Shown here in pieces: positions 35,409 to 45,900 of a stretch of DNA of 64,000 nt (positions are counted from its first letter, which is position 1; the number at the start of each line of letters is the position of its first letter). The notes below the pieces were generated by a model. It saw only the letters and a list, made by a program, of their open reading frames with translations, did not search any database and had not been told where the DNA came from. Position numbers and translations under genes: made by a program. The stretch spans positions 3,061,281-3,125,280 of the forward strand of contig CM057144.1 of assembly GCA_029964075.1 (NCBI GenBank), in the 5' to 3' direction. Origin of the DNA: Patiria pectinifera (taxonomy: Eukaryota; Echinodermata; Asteroidea; Valvatida; Asterinidae).

Positions 35409-36289
35409 GTGGTGAGAGCCCCTTTAACCAAGAGTTGAACTACTGACCCTGGAAATCCTAGCCAAACCCAGCCCCTCTGACAAGAACCACTTATTTGTGT
35501 TTTATAAAATCCTTATAGTGGGTCTAGCTGGCCTCCCCGCAGGGCATGGATAATCAATCATGATGGCTGTTTGTGTTTGCAGTCATCTGACCACTGCACT
35601 GTAGATCCTAAATTTGATTGACGGCAAATAGTTGCAGTGAATTTGGCCCCTATAATAACGTGTACTGCAAACTGCAGTACGGTCGTGGAACCGTGCGTGG
35701 AAATGCCATACTAACCAACGTCGAGCGTTTGAACATGACATTTTCTACTTCATGGTGTTTTTCATTTTTGAAACAATCAAGCTAAATGAGTCGTTTGTCG
35801 ATCCTGGTCAATTTTTTTTTTTTTTTTTAAGATTTGAAAAGAGCACAATCTTAGCATTACTGCTGTGAAAACCGCATGCTGATAACATCTTTAGTTCAAA
35901 AATGATGGAAGTCGGAACACCAAGAGATGTGATGAAGTGATGTGATGAAGTGGCCCTATTTTGGCCTGAATCTCCAAATGAAAGTTCCCGACAAACGACT
36001 TGTTTAGCTTGATAGCATCACAATTTTATTTGTGTTTGCCTTCAGTCCCGATACTTCTTTAAAAATACATAATTATATTCTGTCCCTAAAATTTTCTTTT
36101 AGTAGATTGTCCTTAATTTGTGGGATTGACGGATATTTCCTTTGTATAAATATGTTAGTGTACATATGTTTTTTCGTTCAATCATTGTTTAGTACTGGTC
36201 TTGGTCAATCATTGTTTAGTACTGGTCTTTAGAAATGCAATTTATCAAAAAAGAACTGACTAGGTGCAGTTATGATTATTATACGGTTG
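35409..36289. other. no gene recognised
   Basis: AT-rich intergenic sequence with a T-run at 35813-35829 and a tandem GTTTAGTACTGGTCTT pair near 36188-36228. Confidence 0.5.
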
Positions 36290-36385
36290 ACTAAATATGT
36301 CTTTGAATCTGCGACCTCCGGATTGCCGTTCCAGTGCTCTGCCAACTGAGCTATACAGCCCTATGTTGGCGGTTCCCACTTTGTC
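36290..36385 (-). mobile_element. tRNA-like SINE head
   Basis: In reverse: GGGCTGTATAGCTCAGTTGG, then an anticodon stem CTGGA/TCCGG with loop ACGGCAA (GGC anticodon position, but C instead of the invariant U33), and a degenerate T arm (CAGATTCAAAG). The broken T arm and missing U33 argue for a tRNA-derived SINE rather than a tRNA-Ala gene. Confidence 0.55.
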
Positions 36386-37003
36386 AATGCTTGATCCAGT
36401 CAATTTCTTTGTTGAAGGCTTGAAGCTTATAATTGTGAACTGTAAATTTGACGAATGTTTGATAATAGGGTACTTAATTTTACATTTCCCCACCCATCCC
36501 TAGCATTGTGTCAAGTTTATAGTGGATATTGCTCTGATCACACAGACATGGAAATATTCATTTATTCCATGGGTCAAATTTGTGCATGATCACACTTAAT
36601 CGCACCTTAGACTAGTCCAAAAATCGTGGCCCAAGAGTGGGCGAGTGGATATCTAGTCTTGAGAACTTTGGCAAGCAAACCAGAGAAATAATGAGCGTAC
36701 CTCAAGCGGATGCGTTCGGCTGAATACAGGGTGTGTAAGATAATGTGGTATGCTTAGAAATTCTCAGGTTTGCTGTGCCAAAGTTCCCAAGTTACGGATT
36801 TGTTGACAGCACCCTCTAACCTCATACCAGCCTGACCGTGCTTGCCAGGCAGCGAGTTATTTTTTCCCACACGAGATCCGACAATATCAAAAGAGGGCGC
36901 TGTCCTTCTGCGTTATACATAATGTTCAGGGTTTTGAGAATAAGTAATATAACAAGGAATAATGGTGTTTAAACCACCGACGCCTGGCAGCTGATTCCTG
37001 GAC

Positions 37004-37045
37004 TGGTTGGAACATGGAGGTAGAATTCTACCTCCATGGTTGGAA
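37004..37045. repeat. perfect 26-bp palindrome between 9-bp direct repeats
   Basis: The palindrome CATGGAGGTAGAA and its exact reverse complement occupy 37013-37038. TGGTTGGAA stands immediately before it (37004-37012) and again at 37037-37045, overlapping its last two bases. Confidence 0.85.
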
Positions 37046-37095
37046 GTAGTCCTGACTTCAAATCAGGTGATCCGAGTTCGAATCCCAGTGAGCGT
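37037..37095 (+). other. degenerate tRNA-like segment
   Basis: CCTGA-CTTCAAA-TCAGG forms an anticodon-type hairpin with TCA at the anticodon position, followed by GAGTTCGAATCCC (B-box like). The T stem pairs at only three of five positions and no D arm is present, so it is a remnant, not a gene. Confidence 0.4.
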
Positions 37096-37099
37096 TTTT

Positions 37100-38302
37100 C
37101 ACTTCTCATTTTACATTTTACAGAACTAAAGTGAAGAAGGAACATTTCTCACAAGATGTGTTGCGGATAACAAGGCATTGGATATGTATGTAATGGACCA
37201 ATCAGAAGATGGGAAACGGATGTCGTTTGGGGAAAAAACAATCCGTCGCCGGGCATTGGGACTAACTGCATCAGGGGACAAAAAATTAATCGAGGCTTGT
37301 ACCAAGACTAACCCTAGACAGAAAATATGTACAAAACCAGACAGATTTAGAACTTGTATTTGAAAATATGTATTCGGAAAACCGTACTTTTATTGCGTAG
37401 GCATCACTTTCCTCCAGAAATAGAAAAAGGTAATTGAAAATTACGATTGAAAAAGGTGAACCGTGGTACATAAATGGTTTACACGAAACTGCAAGATACC
37501 CTGGTTAAAATACATGCAAAATAAAGAACATAAAAAATTAATTTAAAAAGAAATTCCCGAGAAGTTGAAAAGTTAGTGTCAGTGTTAAGCTCTTTTTTAA
37601 CACCAAAATGTGATGAAATTTTAGATTTATAAGTGCAAATTGATGAGATTGTTTAATAGAATAAAAGAATCTTCACTTTTGGGATCTAATGTGCTTTTGT
37701 TAACTTTTTAGTTATTCCTTATATCTCGCCAGTGGTGCATGTCCGATGACTGGACAAATAGGAACATAAGAAGGCGCACTTCTGCGCAACCGGCGTACGT
37801 AGAGAGAGTTGCGTCGTCTATTAATTTGGGTGCTATAATGGGCCCATGGGCAAACAACATAGGTCTCTCAGTCCTAATTTGAAAATCAAAGGCGTGTGGA
37901 AAAAGGCACACCTGGATTTTTCTAGGTGTGTGTTTTTTCTAGGTGTGTGGTTTTCTAGGTGTGTGATCTGTGGTCCAGGGAAATTCAGGTGTGCAATTAT
38001 TCACACTTCTCGGGAAGCTTTTAGGTGTGCGATGGTGTGGGGGTGTGATCGCACGCCTCAAATCAGGAGGACCGACGGTCTCTTTTTTTACCACTTTCGC
38101 GTTAGGCCAATGGACGGGACACACCATGTGAGCGTACTGGTTCGTGCGCGTATAGCACGAACTACGCACGACTAATTTCATTCTGAATAAACAAAGCCAA
38201 AATCGGCATCCCTCATGTCGCAACTCCCTCTATATACAGCCGTGTCTCCAGCAATTTAACGTTTGTCCGATAAGAAAAATACATTGACAGCACAGCCTTT
38301 AT
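37100..38302. other. no gene recognised; GGTGTG-rich tract
   Basis: A degenerate run of TCTAGGTGTGTG words (37918-38045) keeps a 109-codon frame open (37846-38175); this is low-complexity sequence. Confidence 0.5.
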
Positions 38303-38557
38303 TTAACCAGTTCGCGCCAGGATTTTTTTGACATTGACCGGACCCAGGCGCGGGATTGTTTTTCACCGACCTCGATGCCAGATGGGTTCAGGCCGTCATT
38401 CGCGGGCAGCAAACCCTGATATTTCCGGCCTCGCTTGCTGGGAGCGGGTCCGGAACAGATATTTCCGGCCTCGCTCCTTGCGTGTTTATCCGTCATCTAT
38501 TACGAATACCGCAAAACCTAATGAGTGTATACACGTCATCCGACATGAACTGGTTAA
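38303..38557. mobile_element. 255-bp TTAA-flanked MITE (piggyBac-like ends)
   Basis: It starts TTAACCAGTTCG and ends GAACTGGTTAA, so the TTAA target duplication and the inverted end CCAGTT are intact. Two internal copies of ATATTTCCGGCCTCGCT are present. A diverged copy is at 24594-24830. The TTAA duplication is characteristic of piggyBac transposition. Confidence 0.75.
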
Positions 38558-38951
38558 TAAATGTAAAATACATGGAATACAGTGACAAAATTAAAAACAA
38601 ACTGACCACCAAATTATTAGTTAAAAACCAATGATACGTAATAGACTTTAAAAATAAATACCTGATTAAACACACCAACCCCCCCCCCCCCCCCGACCCT
38701 CTGCCGAACACCTTTCAAAGAAGTCCTGAGATCATTTCCAAAGCATAAAAATCTTCTTCCAAATTTGAACTTACAGATTTCAACAATAATAACCTTTCTA
38801 CAAATAATTAAAAACAAATTTAAGGCAGTAAAATTTAAATGTTTGTAAAAAAGATTCGGCCTCAGTTGTAGAATGGTAAGTTCAGAATATTACCCCCCCC
38901 AAAAAAAACACCACCATATGATGAGAAAAATTGACATTTACAGTAGTGTTC

Positions 38952-38984
38952 ATAGATGACTGTGAATAGTTCACAGTCATCTAT
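38952..38984. repeat. perfect hairpin, 15-bp arms, TAG loop
   Basis: ATAGATGACTGTGAA, a TAG loop, and TTCACAGTCATCTAT. No flanking direct repeats seen. Confidence 0.9.
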
Positions 38985-39061
38985 AGACATTAAATATATT
39001 AAATACAGTTCATTGTTGAGTTGGCACAAAAAAACCCAGACAAGTTAAAATTAAATATACA

Positions 39062-39374
39062 TGGCCAAGTTCGGGCAAGGACCATTAGTCGACTAGTGGT
39101 TGATTTGTGACGTACCTTACGCCTGCGCACTGATAGCAACGTGCGAACGTCTTTTTAGTCAAACGCTGGTCAAAATGTCATCGCAAAACTTCTGGATCCT
39201 GGCTCTCTGCTAGCGCTATGACTGCGCGCGGCTATTGGTTACCAGCGAAGCAACCAACCCCAGTAGGCTGGTTCCAAATAGTCGACTAGCGTAGTCAACC
39301 ACCGTCGACTAGACAGAGTTCGGGCAAACGTTAGTTAACCATTGGTCAACTATAGTCCTTGCGCGAACTTGGCC
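39062..39374. mobile_element. 313-bp MITE, GGCCAAGTTCG ends
   Basis: The left end GGCCAAGTTCGGGCAAGGAC is mirrored by GTCCTTGCGCGAACTTGGCC at the right. Several GTCGACTAG palindromes lie near both ends. Confidence 0.8.
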
Positions 39375-39614
39375 CATGTTGGGTGCGTTCGGTCGATGTG
39401 CGCCGTCGGTCGATCGCCTTGTGCCATCGGTAGATCGTGATGCTATTGGTTGATCTCGCTGCCACCAGTCGGACACCTTTTCTTTCTGTCTAGTTCACAA
39501 ATCTGGTGGATTTTTTTGTTTAAAGGCAAGTAAAGTCTGAGATGTCCTACAGAATTGACCCATCACGCAACGCGATCGACCGATCGCGCAGATCGACCGA
39601 TTGCACCCAACATG
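39373..39614. mobile_element. 242-bp MITE, CATGTTGGGTGC ends
   Basis: The left end CATGTTGGGTGCGTTCGGTC and the right end GACCGATTGCACCCAACATG form inverted repeats. CGGTCGAT words are repeated inside. It abuts the previous MITE, overlapping it by about 2 bp. Confidence 0.8.
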
Positions 39615-39764
39615 CATATTGCTATCACAAAAGATAGTACTTGTGTGCGTCAAAAAATTGTTGGACAAAAAATTTGACGCATTAAACTGATAAGCCCAAA
39701 CATACAAATTATGAGAGTTCAGCATCAAGCATACATTAACTGATCTCATTATGCTAATATACAA

Positions 39765-39925
39765 ATAATGAGTGTTTATGAGTGCAATGGTAAGAATAAT
39801 TTCATGAGGTGACGGATGGAATGTTCCATTCCACGAAGTGAAGCCGAGTGGAATGGAACATTCCATCTGTCGCCGAATGAAATGATTCTTTCCACTGCAC
39901 GAATGTGATAAATCCTCATCATCTG
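39765..39925. repeat. 160-bp foldback element
   Basis: The inner arms GATGGAATGTTCCATTCCAC and GTGGAATGGAACATTCCATC are exact reverse complements, and the outer arms continue with mismatches (TGAGTGCAATGG against CCACTGCACG). The inner arm is itself partly palindromic (GGAATGTTCC). Confidence 0.8.
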
Positions 39926-40389
39926 ATTGGCCAAAGCCACCAATCATGTGACGGAATGAATAATTCAATGATGTGATCAACGACAAACCAATCAGATGAC
40001 AGGGATTTATTCAGGCGTTGCATAATATATGTTAACTAAACAGGGTTAACCAAAAAAGCTACAGTTAATAATAAAATAAGTATCAAAAAATAAAATAACG
40101 CATTTCTAAAAAAAAATTGTGTGGTAGATTCTATTTCGAGATGGCAAATGTGAATTAGAAAAATACGTATTTGAAACAAACTTCAGACTAGGGGACTATT
40201 TCAAAATTCTTGCAAAATTTCAGCCCAGGGAACAACATTCTTACAAAAATAGTCCGTCAATTCATTAAATTTTATTATTATATCGGTTCAAATTCATCCT
40301 GGACAATTTGTACTTTTTCAAAGTTTTAAATTCATTTTTGAAAATTTGTTTTTGCCGTGTCTCCAATATGGAGATGTTTTGAAAGCTAC

Positions 40390-40920
40390 AGTCCATCATT
40401 TGCAGCTATCCAAAAAAGTAACTGACGTAATTATTGTTGAAAAGCATACTTGGTTTAAAGATAGTAATGGGACTAAACTCCCTGTGAAATTATTTTTTCT
40501 GGCAAGCTGTCATTTTGAAGAAACCAATGAAAGAATGCCATTTCCAATGATGCCTCTAAAGACGCATTCTTGGAAATGTCCGTTAATAGTTCGTTTTTAA
40601 TTCGGTGAAGCGCACCCAAGCGTTGAATCGATGCACACGTCCCCGCGGTTGCCTTGATTCGTCGGTTCAGTGTGCGACATCGCTTAGCTGCAATCGGCTC
40701 AGTGAGAACGTGTCTCGGACGCTGAATTCAGGCCCAATTCAAAACATGACTCAGCAACTTTTGATTTGAAACTGAGATCCTAGAATATTGTTTTCCTCGG
40801 AATATACAGCATTCACTGAGCTGAAAGTTCATCAGGTTAATTGTTCAGCACCCTTCTTTAGATTTTGAGCACTTTTGTTGCTTCAAACGAACATAATGCA
40901 CAAATTACAAATGGTGGACG
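40390..40920 (+). mobile_element. AGTCCATCATTTG-family MITE, copy 4
   Basis: Starts AGTCCATCATTTGCAGC and ends ACAAATGGTGGACG, full length with one changed end. Confidence 0.78.
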
Positions 40921-42983
40921 CTACCTTTGAACTGTATAAAACGCCAGTATTGCTACCTACAGTCTGCTTTCGTTTGTTACTTTCTTGAAGAAAACAAAAC
41001 AAAAACCGACCACATGCAAAATATCATCATTAAATGAAATGTTTTTTCAATGGACCCTTACTTGTGCAAGGAGTTGTTGACTGCAATACGAAATCATAAT
41101 TTTGTTACGGCTAAAGGGGTATGAATTTAAACTTAAATTATTTCTGGCATTAAATAGTGAAAAAGTTAGTACTTTTGACGTTTCATAGAATCCATGTACG
41201 TGAACCTATTTAAAATAGGGCTGTGCATCGGAACTGGGTACCGAGTACCAGACCGTTGATGTCAGGAATCGGTTCCAGATTATGGACTCGAGCACCCGTA
41301 ATTAACTTCACAAATTACTTAGTAACTTCTCAGACAATGAAAAAAGAAAGGTCTTGAATGTTATTTTTGGGAGATTTTGAAAATGAATACCAGGCCAACA
41401 TGGTAAAACAAATCATATTTCACGTTGATGACGCTCACAAAAGTTGCAGACTTTTACACCATAAAGCTCACTGTACACATTTGTATCTTGCTGTATTGGT
41501 GGTATTATCGTGCGGACCTTTATGTACAATCTGAACTGCGAGTTCCGAGATTTAAATTTTGGGGTTGGGTTTCTTTAAGGCCCAAAAAAAAGTCACCGGT
41601 TTCTGGTATGGAGCTTGCCCCAAAAGTGGTGCGGCGACGCGGCTGTTTTTTTTGGGTTTTTTTTGGTTTTTTTATTCAAATGTTGGCTGATGACTGCAAA
41701 TGGTGCCCGACTTAATTTAGTGCAAATGTGAGGGAGACCAGAGAGGCCACATAAAGCTTATACTCGATCATAACCCCATCTAAAAACACATTAAAATTGT
41801 GCAGCAGCAGGATTCCAGTCAAACCAGTGAGTTTGGCAGTTTTGAGACATCAACTTACATTAAAAAAAAACTTTTTAAGTTTGCCGATGCGCATGGCTAC
41901 GGCGACGAGTGCGCAGACCAGAAACCAGAACATTTTTTTTTGGCCTAACGGATACTCGGGTACCCAATTTTTTTTTCCATCGGGTACCCCATCCTGTACT
42001 ACCCGTAAATGCCCACCCCTAATTTCAAAATGTTTTAAATGAAAGGTCATATAGCGATAACATGTGATGACGTGTTCTGTACATACATTGTGTGTTTCAC
42101 ATTACACACAGCACCGATGCACTAAATGTGGTTTCTGAAAGTCCGCAAAAAGGCGAATAGCCGCAAATAATTTGATGACGTCGGTATTTACTAAGATGTG
42201 ATTGGACACTCCACATATTAGCCCCGCCTACACGTATCTGTTTTCGCATATGAGGTCGTGCGCTAGAAATCTAGCGCAAAATAAAGAAAAACATAAGCTT
42301 TCGCCGACGATTGGACCAAGGCGTTCGATCGGATCCAAATGATTTGCATATATAGTGGCCGCATGAGGTCGCTGTTCGCACTGTATTTTTACATGCACTG
42401 CATAGCGAGCATATGCCGCCGAATACCGTACGGGCGGATGACGAAGATTTTTGATAATCTTCTTAGGCTTACGGACCATCGTTATCAGTCTTCAACGTTT
42501 TGCTCGAGTGAGAAATGAAGTGGTTTTTTCTCCCTTTTCCTAGATTACGAGGAACGCCACAATTAGTCGTCTGGCATTGCGTACAGCAAGCCAGCATTTG
42601 AGCCTGTTTTGCCGATGCATAGTTTGGTGACGTTCACCCGCGTATCCGTGACACAACTAGGGTCCTAGGCATAAGCATTATTGACCTATCGCCGGTTGCG
42701 AGCTAGCCACGCCCCTTAGACAACCCTATGGAATTTTTGTACGCCAAGTTTTGTTTGTCTCAGATGTTGCGCGTTCCGTGTCCATTTGTATATCATGTAA
42801 TTGGGCAATATTTCACAAGCTGCGTTGACGCGATTCTAACGCGATTCTACCGCGATAGGTCAATTGTTACAAACTTGTCACCTAAACTCTCTATTGTTCT
42901 ATAGATCAGTCTACTCGACAATTTAAACATTGCATAAAAAAATATATCACTCAACTTCTTTTTAAGATAATTTGCCAGCTCTG
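40921..42983. other. 3' flank of the SLC22-like gene; no other gene recognised
   Basis: This stretch is downstream of the minus-strand transporter's stop codon and must contain its 3' UTR. No convincing minus-strand AATAAA close to the stop was found. A GGGTACC/CGGGTACCC cluster lies at 41950-42005. Confidence 0.4.
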
Positions 42984-45900
42984 CTAGCTCATTCCAATCC
43001 GTTTCTCCGAATGAGAAACCACCGTTGCCATGCCGTTCTCGACATCCATGACAGTTTCCGGAAGTTGCTTGTTCAGACTCTCTGGCAGGGTCAGGTTTAA
43101 CAAGGCGCTGAATAACGTCGTCACGCCGAACAGAAAATAGGCCACCTTGTCTCCCTGTATTGGTTGAAAGGCAAGACAAAAATCGTCATCGAGACTCAGT
43201 TACGCGTGAGTGCGCTGCGAGCACGCGTATTTACAGAACCGGGCTATTTTGGGTTTCACGAACTGACATCCTCCACAGTGCGGCACTTTTAGTGGCACCC
43301 CGGTCGAAACTATTTTCAAATTGGGATGACTTGTGACCCATGGCAAGCACATTGCGACATGCTAATACTTACACTAACCAGATATCTCTTGAGCATTATC
43401 AGAACCCATTTTATAAAAAAAAAAATCTAAAAAATGCCGAAAGTACAAAATAACAGGTATGGGAGTTTGTACTTACAAATGGCGGTAGGGTGGGTGCAAG
43501 GATTCCCCCAATACGGGCAGACATGGAACACACACCAATGGCGGTATTTCTGTGACAAAAACAAAAAAAACAAAAATAAAACAAAACTGAAAATTACCCA
43601 GATATTGTTTTGAAAAAAAAATGTTGTTTTTCCTCTTAAAGGTATAGTCCATCATTTGTAATTTGTGCATTTTGTTCGTTGGAAGCAACAAAGTGCTCAA
43701 TATCTGAAGAAGGGTCCTGAACAACTAACCTGATGAAGTTTCAGCTCAGCTTCAGCTGCATTTTTCGAGAACAACAACATTCTAGGATCTCAATTTCATA
43801 TCAACAGTTGCTGAATAGTTTTTTGAATTTGGCCTGAATTCAGCGTATGAGACACGTTCTCACTGAGCCGATTGCAGCTAAGCGATGTCGCGCGCTGATC
43901 TGACGAATTATAGCAACCGCGCGCCCGTGTGCGTCGTGCCAATGCTTGTGCGCGCTTCGCCGAATAACAAAACGAACTACTAATTTGAATTTCCTACAGT
44001 GTTTCTTAAGAAGCACCGTTGGAAAGAAGCTTTCGTTGATTTCTTCAAAATGACAGCTTGCCAGAAAAGATAATTTCACAGGGAGTTTAGTCCCCTTACT
44101 ATCTTTCAACCAAGTATGTTTTTCAACGATAATTACGCTAGTTACTTTTTGGATAGCTGCAAATGATGGACTCTGGCTTTAAGTTTGTTTTCTACGGAGT
44201 TCCTACCTTAGGACTGTTGGTAGTATTTCTGATGAGTAGAGATAGGCTGAGTTGAAGGCAACAGATACTCCCATTTTACCGATGAGTGCGAGGCACGTTT
44301 GATATGTCGACATCGCGCCATCTGTCAACAAAAATAAAGCATTATTATGTGCATACTCCAGACATCCCATATCTGAAAATCAAAGATGTACTCAAATCTA
44401 TAAGGGGAGTGACTCAGTCAGTCAGTCAGTAGCTTGTCAGTAACTCGGTCAATAACTCAGTCAGTCAGTGACTCAGTCGGGGAGTGACTCGGGGAGTCGG
44501 TCGGGGAGTCAGTAAATCAGTCACTGACTCCCCCAGTGACGCAGTCAGTCAGTTGCTTGTCAATTACTCAGTCAGTAACTCGGGGAGTGACTCAGTCGGT
44601 CAGTGACTCAGTCAGTCAGTAGCTTGGTCAGTAACTCGGTCAGTAACTCGGGGAGTCAGTGGGGGAGTCAGTCAGTGACTCGGTCAGTCAGTAACTTGGT
44701 CAGTAACTCGGGGAGTAACTCAGTCAGTCAGTGACTCTCAGTCAGTCAGTAGCTTGGTCATTTACTCAGTCAGTAACTCAGTCAGTCGATGACCGTTGGG
44801 TCCTGCAAAAAGAAAGGTTTTTCTGCTAAAGAAATCCAACCAACCTTCAGACCTCGGCAGTGCCATGACCCCAAGACAAGCAAAACCCACCACAAAGAGG
44901 GACCCTGCCATGGTTGGACGTCGACCTATGCTGAAATGCAATAACAACGATAAGAATAAGCATTAAATAATAATAATAATTATAACTATAACTAGTAAGA
45001 ACAATTTTTGTAAGGGAATAAATATGTGCTTGGCAGGTTTTAAACAAGTACGTTTAAAACTGGCTTAGCAGCCTTGTTTATTCCGTATTCGGCAATGGTC
45101 ATTATCCGCGACCAGGCCCCTAGCCGGTTTTAAAAGTACTTGTTTAATACTGGCCGAGCACATATTAATTTTTCTATTTATAAATACCTTTTGGTCAAAA
45201 AGTAAAAACAAATATAAACTTTTTTTGAACAATTTTGTTCAAAAATATTACCTCCAAATTTGTGAAACACCCCTTTTGCCATGGCTATGGTATTTGGCTC
45301 ACGCGTAGTGCTAAATATCTCCCTTTATGAAGATTGGTGCACGTGGCGGGTATTGCGCGATGTGGCGCAGAACGCAGCAGTGCAGGAGAAAGTGTTTATT
45401 AACCAGTATGGTGTTTTATCATCACCCACGTGACGGGCTCTCGGCCAATAGGAAAGGCTAAACTGTCTTACGGTATGTATCAATAAGAATTTAATACAGT
45501 CAATCTTTTTGTTATCCTATATTGCTTTCATCACAGATATGTACTGAGACAGTCTCAAACCCAAAATTAAAGTTTACATCTCCAAAAAATACACAAACTC
45601 TCATCAAAATCATCTGATACTCCTTTTCAAATTGTGTAATAGCGCCCTCTAGAGTTCATGTACATATCTAATGACGATGAAATCGAAACCTGGCGAATCC
45701 CTCTTACCAATTCAAAGCAAAAATACTGAGGAGGCCAGCCGGTACCTCGACGATCCCGGACAGCGCAAAGTTGAGGTAGATATTTCCTCCCAAGCTGCTT
45801 GCGCCGAAGGTAAGACCGTAGTAAGCAAGGCAACAGCTAAACCTAAAGGACGAAACAAAATTGAAATTGGGTACATAAGGATAAATCTTTGGTCAAAATC

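Noticed and set aside
36300..36365. tRNA-Ala gene
   Set aside because: C at position 33 and a broken T arm; better explained as a SINE head.
37046..37095. Selenocysteine or suppressor tRNA (TCA anticodon)
   Set aside because: No D arm and only 3 of 5 T-stem pairs.
39495..39986. 163-codon minus-strand frame
   Set aside because: Overlaps one MITE and one foldback element; product of repeat sequence.
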